A DNA stretch of 64,000 nt from Acanthosoma haemorrhoidale. Taxonomy: Eukaryota > Arthropoda > Insecta > Hemiptera > Acanthosomatidae. Of this stretch, positions 20,279 to 33,660 are shown piece after piece. The stretch is from positions 46,583,239-46,647,238 of the forward strand of contig OV884012.1 of the NCBI GenBank assembly GCA_930367205.1. Reading direction: 5' to 3'. A program made the position numbers and the translations under genes. Below the pieces are notes generated by a model. The model was given only the letters and a program-made list of their open reading frames with translations. It searched no databases and was not told the DNA's origin. Positions within the stretch are counted from its first letter, which is position 1; every line of letters starts with the position of its first letter.

Positions 20279-23200
20279 GTATTTAACGATCACCGCAGGG
20301 AGGAGATTAAAATATATCAGACCCTCAGGTAAGGTTTATAATGCCAAACTATTATAATTGCATCGTTTAATTTCGTATTACAAACTTACCATCAACTAGG
20401 GCATACAGAATAAATTAATGACTATTTGGCATTCACTATGTGTCAATTCATCCAACGATCACTGTAGCTGTATGGCCAAATAATTATTGGTTATAAGCAT
20501 TGTTGGAAATGGAACGGTTTCAGTATGTTGCTGAGGAACGAGCAGTGTTAGGTTTCCAAGTTCATTACTTAACTGAAAAAAGCCAGCAACTTGGAGTTAT
20601 ATATTGCCAAATGTTTATCTTAAGCGCTTGTTTATTAAAAAGGTATTAAAAAAATGGGGGTTTAGGCATCTGATATTGCAGCGAAAACACGATTTTTACT
20701 AATAATTTCAGGCGAGAAGGTATGTTAATCTCTGGAACAGGAAGATAATTTTAAATGCAATAGTACTGCGTTAAATAGTTGCTAAATAATCAAATAGTTA
20801 CTTAGGGTACTAAATATATATCTCCACCCAAGAAAGTTTGAAGAGATTATGGTAATGGAGTTTGGCTTATGGAGATTCCTCCCTGTACGCTGCATGAAGA
20901 AGTATGGATCCAATTGTGGATGCAACATAAATTATTATCTTGACTGCAAGTAATAAAGTGGCTAGAAGGCAGAATTAGAAGGTTGCAAGATGTAAAAGAG
21001 ATAACTATTGAAAGAGGAATTCAGGATGAAGGATGATTAGGATTGGCTAATTGAATAAGACTAATTGGTTAAAATAAAATTATAGATATACACTTTATTA
21101 CAATCACCAATCATCATTAATTGATATATTGATGAATACATATTCCATATATACATAATTAGTTATCTGCTTGTTATCGGCTACAGATCAGACAATATGA
21201 TAAAGATAGCACTGTCAACAATTTCACAATGCCCTCCTGGTACATTAAACAATCCGCATGAATGGAGGATACTCTGATTCCAAATATGATGTATCCTGTT
21301 AGGTCAATGCATGTAATAACGATGGGCTGTCAATTTAGAGGCCATTACGTGACAATTTGGTGAATACAACTCATTTGCATTACACGAAGACACAGACTGG
21401 ACTATTGCATTGACATCGTGCGAAACCTGTAACATGCCTCTACCAGTTCGGCTTTAATGGGAGTGAATGTACCCGGATTGGTCAACAGCCTCGATTAAAT
21501 TTGTGAATTCATTTGATGGATCAATATTTCAATATTCATTTATTGGTTTGGAGCTACGCGTTGAAGACAACGTAGTTCAATCCTATGAAATAAGATCACG
21601 CTTAAAAACTAAGGCAATATAAGCGATATTTTTTATGTAAATTGCAGCGTTTTTTGTTTCATTGTCTGTTAAAGCAGTTAAACAGGACGCTATTCTTATT
21701 TTTTTTATTCAATACGATGTATTATATTTTATAAATTTTTATTTTTATTTTAGTATACCAAATTATTAATGTTTTAAATAGTCTAAAGATCAAAATGAAA
21801 TTTAAAATGAGCTGTTGTAAAAAAAAATTTATTTATATTCTATTTTTTTTTTGTGCAGTAAGAAAAAATAAAATGGAACATGAAAATTGTGTAAATGTCC
21901 TCTCATATGGGCAGTATTTTAATATTAAATAATACCTTGTTTTGACATTATTACCCACATCATACTCTTCACGAAAATTTACGTTTTCCCCACCACTTCT
22001 CATGGGCCTTAGTATGCCTTACAGGTATTATTTTGTCACCCCCGAATTAATTAAATTGCCTCTACCAAAAAAAGGCACGATAAATTATCGTTTATCAAGA
22101 ACTATACATATTCTAGATAAATCTAAACATATAAACCCAAGTAGGTAAATAAAAAATTCCTCCACTTCATAAAATTATTAATTGCGGTAAGTAAGTGGTG
22201 TACATTTTAATAGCCATCGGTAAAGGAGGAAAATCGCATTATTTTCCTTTATTAGTGGTTATATAATGTACTGAGTAGAGTGTAATTGAAATAATTATGA
22301 GAAAACTCCTTGGAATTTTCGAAGAATAAGGTCTTCCTTTCTTTTTTAAAAAAACGTCGTTGTTCACGAAAAACTGTTTTTTTTTTTTTATGTAATTTAA
22401 ATAATTACTGAAATGGAATAAGGCATCTGAGTTTTTAACATTTAATTTTTGAAGTGTATAAACCAGCATCCACTCATCTACAACAAAATGATCTGTTAGT
22501 TAAAACATATTCAAATAGATTTGTGTTGTTAATGAATCATTAGTACACATAGACTGACTCCTAAGACGGTTAAAAGTGCAGCCTCTCTTTTTTGGGTTCA
22601 ACAATAATTAGAGAGAAAAACTTTTTTTCTACCTCAGGTAGGTGTTAATTTATAATATACATTTGTACATAGACAATGGCGATGTATGTGTAGCTGGGAG
22701 CGAATTTAAATAAAATATTCAACACAGCCCTCAATACATTATTTGTATGCGGTGTCACCTCAAATCACAAACAAACATTATATATTTTGTCGAGTATTTG
22801 ATTAAACGTGATAAATTTATGACTAAATCGATTTGGCAGCCTGGACCCAAACGTTAGCACCCGCTGCCGAGAGAGGCCTTGCCTTAGACCTTGATAAATT
22901 TTTAATGACATTTAAAAGCTTTGCTGATAATGAATTGCTCCTCCTTATTACTAACGGCCTGTTACGAAATTTTTACTCGTCATAATTTCTTCATTAATAC
23001 ACAATTTATAACAGTAATAAACTTGAATCTGTACACAGCATCTGCTTTTTCATAAAAACGTGTTTTTTAAATACTACTCTGACTTACTTATTAACTTCCT
23101 GTTATTAGTAATTAGGAGCTGGTAAGTGGAAAATACTTTTTATCTATAGTTGATTGCCTACAAGTGTTTATTTTTCGACTAGGGTATTATAAGTATAGTA

Positions 23201-26200
23201 TATCAAATTTGAAAAATGTGCTACATGATCGCTGATATCCTAACCATATTGGCCAATTTGAAAAGAAGTTGCTACGGGTGAAATTTTGAAAGGGAAACTA
23301 TAGATATATTGAAGAGGTATACAACCGTGATATTGTAATAAGAAGCAGGAAGGGTGACCATTAAACCATCCTTTGCAGTGAAGAGACCGAACTTTTAAAA
23401 TGGCATAAGAATTAAAATTGAAAAATTCTTGCCCAAGAAAGAATTACTAAAAAACATACGACGAATCTGTTTATTAAACAATATTCAAGACAAAACTGTA
23501 GGCATGTGGTGATGAATGACATTGGGTGCACGAGAGCAACCAGTAAACAATAGCTTTCGAAAATTATCCCATTCCTCTTCGTCATAGTGCATATAGTATA
23601 AAGCTATTACACCAATACTTTTTATGGAAAGTTTGTAATTTAGATTTTTTATGTTCAATGCTTCAAGTGAAAATAGCGTAGAGTACCTATGTTCAAAGGC
23701 TAACAGTAACAGATAAAATCTGACGAAAATCACTGGGAATAATCTGATGTTTTTTGAGTTAGAGACTAAACTGCGGTACTGGTGACCTTCAATTAGAATA
23801 TAGCAAACAGATCTCTTTTGTTGGACGGCACGTCATATTGAAGAGACAATAACGTCAGCGCTTCACATTAGCACGGCTGCAAATAACATCATTGTCGCAC
23901 ACTTGTAAACTCTCAATTGCGTAGTTTAGCTCCTTATGAGCGTAGCCCATGCTTTGTTTAAGCTTATGTCGTATTTCATAATTGTTTAAACCCAAATGTA
24001 CAATACAGATGAAATTAGTGCAACCCAAACTTATTTTACATTTTCTTAATTTAATTTGATTACATTATTGGTGAGTAGTGCCGCAAATATGATATTATGT
24101 TTTTATATAGTGATTTATTCTTGTTACTCGTATATGGAACTCACAATTATTCGCAAAAGAAAAACTGTAAGGCCAGAGGGGGAAGCAATCTCTGCATTAT
24201 CTGCAAACTGCATCCTGTGTCAAACACAATTATTAGGAGTACGATGCATGCAAATGAAAACCTACTTCATAAAACTTAATAACCATACCATTTTAACGTG
24301 AGGAAAGGATTGTCGCTCAAAAATATATCTCCCACATCCCATTGGCCTGGAATAAAAGAGGTCTGAGGTAAGGAATCCTGCTGGAGAATTCCACGAAGAC
24401 TGGTAAGAGGCATGGCAAGCAAGAATAATGCTTTCCAATATTTAACTTAATATAATTCTGTCCTCAGATGACAAAATGTTTTAAGCCACTTTTCCTGACA
24501 GAGAGATTTTTCTTCTAGAGAGTACTATAGTGCTATGAAAAATCACAAAGTTGTTATACGAGTGAACCTTTTACCAATGATAGTTAATACTTACAGTACT
24601 TATAGACTAGAATGTGAAAAAATCTCTTCGTTGGAAAAAGTGACTAATAAAATTTTGCCATCTGACCACTGAGTTAATATAAGGAAATATAAAATATTCC
24701 TCAAGGAATTTTAACTGGTTAATTGGGTTTACCTGGTATCCCTGTAGAGAATATCTGGTTGTGAAATAATAGCATTAAGTCATACTTTTTTTTTTATCGT
24801 GGAATGAAATAGAAATATGATTGATAACTAACAAACTGGTGTAATATAATCCTATAAGACGATTCCCCACTCTAAGTACAACCCTTTCCTGACAATAGAC
24901 AATCGCATGAGCATGTAATTACGATGCTGTAGTGCGCAGTGGAAAAGCCGAATTAATAAATAATCCCACTGCAGCACGAACTCGGGGACTCCTACAAGTC
25001 AGTGTTTGCCTGAGTGGTGCTTTAAGCCACTGTATTATTGAACATGTGGTTGTAAGTGCAGTCCATCTGTTCATGAGAACTCTGTCAGCTGCTTGTCCGT
25101 CCCACAATTACACGTTACCACAGAATATGATTGTGTAATTTACCTCATCATGTAGATGCGTGAGTTAGGAGTCTCATGCTGCACACTTGATGGCCAGTGC
25201 TTTACATATGAATTACATCAGACACTTGCTCGAGTTTGAATCAATGTTATGGCATATGGTCAGCATACGTCTAAACAGTAAAACATTGAAGATGGTCAAG
25301 GAGCTTTATTGGCTAATGCTGTATGAACTAAAGAAATTTTAGTCAAGTGTGACTTGTGACACAAATGATATGCTGTAAATATAGTCCGCTGAGTCTTACA
25401 ATCATCTGATTGACTAATAATTCTTAATTATTTGTTATGGATTCGCTTTGAGGCATGAAGTTCAACTTATCTGCAACATATCATCCCTTATGTGAAAAAA
25501 TCACCACAGATTTGTGACAGTTTTATGCCTCTTTGTCGAGATCCTTAATGTGATACCCTGCTCAGTATTATGTACCATATACTTACCAAGAATGAAGGAA
25601 AGGGCTTTACTTACAAACGGATGTGGGGGTAATCGTCATTCATCAGTTCAGTTATGATTGAAGGGATATATACGTATATACATTTTACAAAGTATACCAA
25701 TCAGCTAATAGTCCCCTTAAATAAAATTTATTTTCAGTTTCATTAAAATGAATTAACATCATTTCAGGATAGGCAGTTTACATAACCGTGTTATGAAACA
25801 CTCGCCGAACTATTAAATTGAATCAGTTATTTAATACAACTTTTAGCTGATAATTTACTGCATAATATATCTTGTTTAGTTAGGCGAAGTTACAATAGCA
25901 ATGGATAACCTGAATATATAATTATTTTTCAATACATATTCACTGAAACGTTTGAAAATCTGTTTCAGGATTTGCTTAAGCGTGCGATGTCATGCCAGAA
26001 TTCTGCTACCATGGACTCTTGCTTATTAAAAAATAATCTCAACACCTTCGATCAACAGCTTGCTACATAAATCCACTTTTCCTCTGAAGGATTTTTAAGA
26101 TAATCTAACAAAAAAAAATAAAAAAAACTTTTATCAGGCTTTCCCTAAATCCCCTATATAATATTGGCAGCGGTAAGAGGCCTAAGGTTTATAAAGGGGT

Positions 26201-26216
26201 GGTTTCGATACAGCCA

Positions 26217-26231
26217 CCCCCCCCCCCCCCC
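26217..26231. repeat. Poly-C run
   Basis: Fifteen consecutive C, rare in a window this AT-rich. Confidence 0.9.
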
Positions 26232-26589
26232 GCAGACCTAGGGCTCAAGGAAAATATGTGCTAAAGGGTCGATCAATCTCCCAGGCTAAAGTATGGCGTG
26301 ACTTGTTCCGCTCTCTTTATAAATCATCAATTTCTCTCACCTGACTGCCTAATTGTATTGTAAAGCCTTTATGTCAATACTTGAATAATTGTAATTGTTT
26401 TTAGTGATAATAGTGAGAACTATACCACAACGAAAATTAAGTATGTGATATTTTTTCAGAGTGTCTGCTGTATCACATTCATTATATTTTTTTGAAATAC
26501 CCTTCATTTTTGTTGTTTGGTACTCCATTATGTAATTAAATTATCGCACGACTGTATTAGAACATTATACAAACACACTGACCCACCAC

Positions 26590-26800
26590 ACTTACCTGGT
26601 AACATTCAATGATGACTGAGGAGAGCATGGAATAGAGATCTTCTAAATTATTAACAATAAGATATCCTCAAACTTACCTTCAACAATCAGCTATCAGTGG
26701 GTGTCCTCTGCCTTTATGTCAGACACACCATTTTATCCATATTTGCAGAACATTTGCTGGTTGTGACGCTAGGAACAGTTGTAAATTAATAGATAAAGTT
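26590..26800 (-). other. Candidate non-coding exons with strong splice sites
   Basis: On the minus strand TTGTTGAAG|GTAAGTTTG (junction near 26678) is followed about 70 bases on by a pyrimidine-leaning CATGCTCTCCTCAG, twenty bases, and a second donor TTACCAG|GTAAGTGTG (near 26597). Both donors fit the insect consensus well. The upstream segment has stops in all three frames, so an untranslated exon or a non-coding RNA would be the reading. No transcript evidence; chance is possible. Confidence 0.25.
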
Positions 26801-29574
26801 AAAAATAAATTATCAGACAACTATTGATAATATAATAATCTCGAGGTGGTATCTATTAAAAATAGATCATCAAAATTCTGTGAGAATCATTTTATGCCTT
26901 TAAATTTTAAATAATAGCCTAATTTTATAATTTATCGTTTACTTTCGGAACCAAACACAAAAAAAGGATCGATCTCTTCAGGACATTTCACAGCTTGAAT
27001 CGGTTGTACTCAATCGACCTGATCACTTTCTAAATCTTGAATGATTGTTCTGGTGATCTTGAAGGCCTTCTGGTTGACAAAACATGAAATTTTAGATGAA
27101 GGTTCCATTCAAAAAGCAAACATAAAAAATACTAATTATTAACTTCATGAAACGTCAATAACTATCGTTACCATATTAGGCAGATCATCGAATTGAAGGA
27201 TTTGCGTCTAATAATATATGACATTTTTAGGGACCTTAGTTAACAAGCTCGTTTAAAAAGTAGTTAATGTTGTGTATAACTCTGAAGTTAATGTACGTAT
27301 AACAATTAATGTTTGACATGCAATTTCCACTATATGGTTTCATTGTATAACCCATAACATGACATAAATAACAATAAGCTAACCAAAAGATTACCAAGGT
27401 CATAATTATTCTTCGGGTAATTAATATTGTGTCGATACGAAGATAGAATAGAAACTTTATAAACAAAAGCTGTCAATAATTAATTTGTCAATAAAATAGT
27501 TTTCTATATCAATTATCAGTTTATTAAATTAAAAATAATTTTTAGAATTTTAGGATAACGGCAGTCATTAACATCGTGTTATGAGCGTTTTTTTTTAATA
27601 AGTGAGATGCATGATAAAGTTTCTCATAATCTAGGGGTGATAAATAACGACTAAATACAATGCATGTATCATACATCAAATTCAAATAAATTTATTTCCA
27701 ATATTTACGTAATAAAAATAATCTTATGCAATGTACCTAGTCAAAATAACAACAACTAACATATGTGTATTTAATTGAAGGCTTAATTCATCTTTGTTTA
27801 GTTTTAAACATATTGCATATTAGTATAAGATTATTATTAGGTTGATATTGGAAATAAATGAGTTTAATTCATTTTAAATAACAAAAATTCCGTTAAACCC
27901 GTAACCAATAGAAAGAATGAAAATTTAAAACAATCAGATAATTTTATTTATTTACATGAATTTATTATTTGAATTGTAAAATATTTTAATATTAACACTA
28001 CTATTACAATTAAATTATATCAGAGACTTTGTAAAGGTTTGTTGGTAAATGAATCGCTTGTTGTATACAACAAACGTATAAAGAAAAGGGAGTGTTTTAG
28101 AGACTGAAATTTCGTGTACATGAAAATAATGCAAGAGAAGATGGCCAAAAACTGTTTTTAAAGAATTGTATCTTGAATTTCATAGTTGTTATACGACAAA
28201 TATTTCTTTTACGATTTCTCACTTCCCCAATCTTCGATAACACATTAAAAAACAATTACTTTATTAACTATTCATTTAATTAATAAATATTGATTCTTGG
28301 ATCTTCTCATTTCCATAGCGCAGCTGTAGGCCGTAGGTTATAGGTGAGTATTTAACACCGGTTCACAAAGCCACACGACTCCAGATTGTTCGACCACCTC
28401 CATACCTTATATTATGGCTCTTTCGAAGTGAAATCTAAACTGAAAGATCGCAAGACAGACAGCAAGGGAAACCATAAAAAAAAATAATCCTCAATTATAA
28501 TGAACCTCAGCCCTTAAAGCTCAGCTTTACCGACCAGGACAGAGATCCAATGCAGTAATGAACAGTACAATCTAAAACCTGTCCGCATAAGGTTAATGCA
28601 ATCTGTTCGGGTGAGCTTAAGCAACCAAGGCTTCAGATCAAGGGAACGCTTGCTCGGTTTTTTTTGTCCTTTACGGCAGAATACGGTTGTCGTTCCTTGT
28701 ACTAACAAACTAGTCAGACAGCCTGATTTACCGAGCATTCCTCAAAGCCAAGAAGACTTCTTAAAGCCCTTATATTGCTTTAATGACTTTATGATTGATA
28801 GGTAATTAGTTCGCTAATTTTTTGTAAATTTATTTATGATAATATATAATGCCTGAAGGAGTATATTGTTACTTGTTTCGATTGAAATGCGTACTATTAG
28901 TTACATTAGCTTTCATAATTATGTAAATAAAGTTGAATGAAATACTATCAAACTTTTGAAACATGCTATCCCCAAGGCACCAACTAGAGGAGTCTTAAGG
29001 AACTTGGCTGTTTGTCAAATATTTTAACTCAGAAATCCAGTAAATGGATTTATTTTAGTCTATTTGGTTTCCTACACCCTATCAACAAAGTGAAAATCTG
29101 AAGCCTACTTTGTTTAAGTTAGATGAAAATACGAAAACATTCTTACAGTTTATTAGTGTCAAATTGTACGAACTGCGCAACGAAAGACTACCGTCTCAGC
29201 AACAATTTATCAGCCGTTATCTTTTGACTCGTCCGCACGTGTCCTTCGAATCCTATTCTAACCATCTAGTTAAAATAATTATGTGAATATTTAGCTCAAA
29301 GTTTTGCTTGAATATTTTTGTTTTTCACGTCGAAATTCTCTTCCCTTCAAACGAAATTCAACGCAAATTTTAAAACATCTCACATTTTAAAGATCCCCTT
29401 TTGGTGTTTGACAGAACCGGAAACAATTTTGTTTGGAATCATGTTTTAGTTTGTTTGCTTACTACGGCCGTGGTGAGTCCCCTGTTTCACCTAGGGACAT
29501 GAAATTGTCCAGGTAATCCCATGCGACGAACCAACAATAGGAAGAATATTTACAAACCCATAAAATCCAATAAT

Positions 29575-30095
29575 AATTGACTGATTACTTACTTGGCAAT
29601 TCAAAAAGCAATATTTCCAGAATGGGATTATGCGAAAAGTGGTCCGACATACTTCTCTCAAGAGGTTAAAGAACGCTGACCTGCACCCGTTGCTTGGTGT
29701 GCCGTCGGTGGGTGAGTTCATCCACCGGAGATACATTAAGTTTTTTGACTCGTTGGAGCACCTAACCAACCCAGTGTTTAACACTATGACCCCTCTACCC
29801 CTCCCGCATCGATGGCAACAGACTGTCGGGAAAAAATTAGGTTAAGAATTAGTATGTAATTAGTTTTAAGTTTGATAAAAAAGGTGAGCCCCATCAACTT
29901 TATTAGCCAGTTCAGTTCAGTCACATATAATGTGTATCATTATACTTTTTTATTTATTATATAATTTTTATAAAATACCAAAACCTGTATATAATGTAGC
30001 GATGCTGCAGGAAATATAAAAATAATTTGTAAATAGATTCGCCTTAGGATCTATAATTTTATATAATTATCTGTAAATTTAAAGAGGCTATGAAG
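29575..30095 (+). mobile_element. 5'-truncated family C LINE copy
   Basis: From 29630 the frame reads MRKVVRHTSLKRLKNADLHPL, then GVPSVGEFIHRRYIKFFDSL and NPVFNTMTPLPLPHRWQQTV, to a stop at 29842. This is the ORF2 C-terminus shared with the 41.3 and 54.6-56.3 kb copies. Its 3' UTR (GGTGAGCCCCATCA, AACCTGTATATAATG) ends GAAGGAAAAAAAA followed by a (TA) run. The 5' edge is approximate because similarity fades. No TSD identified. Confidence 0.82.
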
Positions 30096-30455
30096 GAAAA
30101 AAAATATATATATATAATTTTAAAATATTTTGTGAGACACAAATAAATGTTCTTGACTTCTTGATCAAGAATAAAATAATAATAAGGACTTAAAGGGATT
30201 ATAAATAAAAAATATTCCCAGGTGCAACGAAACCCTCAATTATGTATTCAACAAAATTTTCTAAATTTTTTAAGTAGTTAAATTGTGTAATTTAATTAAA
30301 AAAAATTAATTACCTTCAATATAAATCGGAGGAAGCAAGAAATGGTAACTTAAAAAATAACGGTGTAATATACAATATACGTTGCTATAAAGTTGTGTTG
30401 ATATAAGTTGTGTTGATGAAATATACTTTCAATATCAGACAGGCACTGAGCTGTC

Positions 30456-31283
30456 TAGGGTTCCTTCCACAATAAGAGGTTTTGACCGCACGGCTAGGTG
30501 CAGTTATATAATGCTATGAATATAAGTAATGTTATAATTCTAAAAGTAGAGAGGGGTTGAGCAGAACTTTATACCTGCCTCGTGACTTCATGGAAGTCAC
30601 TGATATTTTTAAGTAAGCGACCGCATCCTTCCTACACCTAGCTCTCAATTCCCGAAACTACCCTTCTCTTATACACATATGTCTTAGCTTTAGCCCCCAC
30701 TTGTTCACACTTGTTTCCCACACTCGATCCTAAACCTCCGACCCAGTAGGTAGTAACATAACTCTTAACATTTGTATATACCAGTGTTTTGCTTGTACTA
30801 CACATTTTAAGCTTTTCTTTTAAAATACTCTCCTCTACAAAGATTATTTAACTAGGCACATGTTTTTTTTTTGATTGGTAGTGCACATATAACTCCGGTG
30901 ACGTTGCGTGCACATTGCGGCCCTTTTTGTAATCGTTTTCAGCCTGGAATCTATGAATGGATTTATCCAATATCTATTTTAGCATTAAACATATCTACTT
31001 TCAATTTTAGGTCTATTTTGTTTTTAAATACATTTTTTGGACACTAGGTGTGTAAAACACCTACTAAGTACCAGTACAAAACGGCGCCACTGCGGTGCCG
31101 AAACACTTCAATACACATATGCAGTAATACGCACACACCTTGTACATCCATTTACGCATTCAAGTCTGAAAATTATTACAAAATAGGGCCGTAAGATATA
31201 CGTCGCCACAACGTCACAACCAATCTGGAATAAATGTATCCCTAGCCTTTGCGGTCAAAACCGCACTGTGTGAAAGGGACCTG
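30456..31283. mobile_element. Non-autonomous TIR DNA element, hAT-like ends, with an LTR inserted
   Basis: Imperfect terminal inverted repeats of about 42 bp: the left arm begins about AGGGTTCCTTCCACA at 30457-30498, and the right arm, read inverted, begins CAGGTCCCTTTCACACAG at 31241-31283. Both share the internal core GGTTTTGACCGCA followed by GGCTAGG. No transposase reading frame is present. CTGTC flanks both ends, too short to call a TSD. About 350 bp of the interior is the Gypsy-like LTR at 30502, which lies just inside the left arm, so the MITE is the older insertion. Confidence 0.7.
30502..30853 (+). repeat. Gypsy-like solo LTR, copy 1
   Basis: Begins AGTTATATAATGCTA and ends TTAACT, the termini usual for Gypsy-type LTRs, and aligns along its length with 32746-33055: AATTCTAAAAGTAGA, GGTTGAGCAGAACT, AAGCGACCGCATCC, GTATATACCAGTGTTTTG. 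No primer-binding site or internal coding region follows, so it behaves as a solo LTR, here nested in the TIR element. The TSD is not clear. Confidence 0.75.
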
Positions 31284-32745
31284 TCGCGTGGAGGTTAGAT
31301 TATTAAAATTGGATTAATCGATCTGAGATTTTATAGGAATATTCAACATTAGAAAATTAAATCTACAATTTAGAATATGTGTTGACTGAAATGCAATATC
31401 AGGAAGACAAAAAAATGTTATGCGGAAAAAAGCAAAAACAGACCAGTCAATTCTAGCTTACTTCTCAGCTGATGAAATTTCCGCCGCAAAACAATAGAGG
31501 TGAGTTTGAATAAGTTTTCTTTCGAGGTCACTATTTTAGCTATTAACAATTTTTACGTTTTTTAAAGGTTATTCTTAGAGGCCAGGTTGTCTTAGCGATG
31601 GAACTAAAGTATTTTTCAGGAAAAATACTGGTCAGTTCAACAACTTCTTCTGAGACTTGATTTTGTTTCTTCGATTCCTAGATCGTTTATTTGGATTATA
31701 TTCATTTAAAAAAATCCAAAATAGTCACAATCTCAATATCTTTTTGGAAATCACCCCCTCCTCCTCACTCATTACACTCCTTTTTTATATGTGTTAACTT
31801 ATGAAGGATTGTTGATTTTGATAACATTCTAATTATATAATGTTTTCTATTTTGCATTATTACTAACACACAAATATAGATATTTACATATTTATATTTA
31901 CTGTACTGTACACCCGTAGTGTGTAATAAATATTTAATTTTTCTTGCAAGTTTTTTTAAAATTAAATTCCTGGTAATCTGGTGTATATAAATATTATTTT
32001 TCATATTTTCTTAATTTATGATTTTATTTGTATTTTTTTCAATTTTAGTGGGTACTGATACTATAAAAAACTGTTGTTAAACTAATGTTTGCTCTAAAGG
32101 GACATAGCCCCAGTATGATAAAGACATTATTATTATCATTATAAAGAGGCTTGAAAGGTGTAGTAAGCAACAGACTGGCTGACTAGAATTTGTATCATGG
32201 AATATATTGGGCTGCCTAAAACGAAACAATAAAATATCTGTCCTCAATTTTTTTCCCCTTCTATAATCTTTAGAGTCGCCAAGGTTCTTTTCTAGTAGAT
32301 ATATTCAGTTGACTGTCTATTGGCTCACCGTTCGAAAAAATGCGTGCAGAGAAAACGAGGCCGATTTCCCGTAATATATAATCCTATTCCTGGCCGGAGA
32401 TCTATTTCAACCGAGGAGGAAGAAGATAGAAGCCGCTTGTCTTGTTCTATTTCTATCGGGAACGTTCAACTTAAAACCGACGAGTAAATAGAGGTGCAGT
32501 CGGTGACGACTAGCGTGTAGTCCGGACTCGTGGGCCCGTGAACCATTTAGGCTCTATGTGAGGTTTGTGCGTTTCACATATTCACTTACCGTCGGCGTCA
32601 GAGTTTTTTATGCCAAGCAGCCTAGAGGGTATTCTTGACACACTGGCTGGACATATCGCATACCCTCGATCGTATATGCTCTGTAAAACATATAAGCGAA
32701 AATCGTAAAATCCACGTTAAAAATAAGTATAACTAAACGATCTAC
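31284..32745. other. Intergenic stretch with CpG-rich island at 32310-32640
   Basis: 31284-32300 is AT-rich with no gene. 32310-32640 is CpG-dense and mostly unique. A TTCAGTTG initiator-like site lies at about 32306, and on the minus strand GCCGACG|GTAAGTGAAT near 32590 is an excellent splice donor. This may be a promoter or first exon on either strand; nothing coding is recognised. Confidence 0.35.
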
Positions 32746-33055
32746 AGTTATATAATGCTAATGTTTTATATAATTCTAAAAGTAGAAGGGGGTTGAGCAG
32801 AACTGTATACTCCCTCGTGACTAATGTTTCCTTTTATTTTTTAAGTAAGCGACCGCATCCCTTCAAGACCTCCCTCCCACTTCCCAGAACTACCCCCAAA
32901 TTTAGCCCCAGAGCACACTTGTCCTTAAACATCCCACCCAGTATGTAGTAACCTAACTCTTATTATTTGTATATACCAGTGTTTTGTTTGTACTTCACAG
33001 TAAAGATTTTCTTTAATTTCTTTATAAGACTCTCCTCTTCAAAGATTTTTTAACT
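32746..33055 (+). repeat. Gypsy-like LTR, copy 2 (5' LTR)
   Basis: Starts AGTTATATAATGCTAATG and ends TTTTTTAACT, matching copy 1 at 30502-30853 with small deletions. It is directly followed by a primer-binding site, which identifies it as a 5' LTR. No matching 3' LTR is found downstream, so the element is truncated. Confidence 0.8.
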
Positions 33056-33072
33056 GGCACCCCGAACAGGCA
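33055..33072 (+). promoter_or_regulatory. Retroelement primer-binding site, tRNA-Lys-like
   Basis: TGGCACCCCGAACAGGC abuts the LTR end, sharing its final T. It resembles the Lys-tRNA class of primer-binding site with one extra C and one substitution. Its position right after TTAACT supports the LTR boundary. Confidence 0.65.
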
Positions 33073-33133
33073 CCTGGCAGTATACTCAGTAACTTCACGG
33101 TAGTCCAGCATCTAGAGATCCCTCATTTAGCAA

Positions 33134-33660
33134 GTGAGACCATTCCATAAGCGTGAGAAGGCCGATTCAAAAACCTCTGGAAAGATACCCCTCAGGACCG
33201 GACTTCACCGATATTGGGTACTGATCTATTTGAATAGATTTTCACCAGGTAATCACCTAAAGAAATTTGTTATATATCTGAGGAAGTTGTCGGAAGAAAG
33301 AAAGCTGGACGTCATTGAAGACATCATTCACTTCGGACGTGCGAACTTCAAGTCAGAAGAGAAGACGGTTCGTCATCAAGCCAAGAAGAACCGAAGCAAT
33401 ATTCTCTGGATCTGTGAGTAATTCCTGAATTATAAGATTTCTTAGATAACAGGATCTGGGATTGTTTGGCTACCACTCTGACGGACAGGCTAATAAGGCT
33501 CGAGGCAATATTAACAGAGCTGGGATTTTTCACTTGAAGGTGCGTTCCAACGCTTTATGCTGGTTATACAGACACAATACATTTGATACAGACCACACGG
33601 AAGACTTCGTCAACAGCAATAAAGAAGACTTCAAGGTATTATTTTTGCAAACAGTGTAAT
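33134..33660 (+). pseudogene. LTR element internal fragment, unrecognised gag-position ORFs
   Basis: Two frames follow the primer-binding site: 33134-33421 (95 codons, basic, with an amphipathic LKKFVIYLRKLSEERKLDVI stretch) and 33462-33659 (65 codons). Their place is where a gag leader would lie, but I see no zinc knuckle, major homology region or protease motif. They could be an eroded gag or unrelated downstream DNA. Nothing resembling polymerase or integrase follows before 36 kb. Confidence 0.4.

Larger units (their letters stand above)
20280..29574. other. Long AT-rich stretch, no confident gene
   Basis: Mostly AT-rich with scattered short frames of no recognised similarity, including 24056-24301, 24919-25138 (slightly GC-rich) and the overlapping frames at 28514-28805. 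A pair of minus-strand splice-donor-like sites (26590-26690) and a poly-C run (26217-26231) are listed separately. No transposase, polymerase or RNA gene recognised. Confidence 0.5.

Noticed and set aside
28311..28385. tRNA-like A box (TAGCGCAGCTGTAGG) and GGTTCACAAAGCC
   Set aside because: The B box is poor and no cloverleaf can be drawn; too weak to list.
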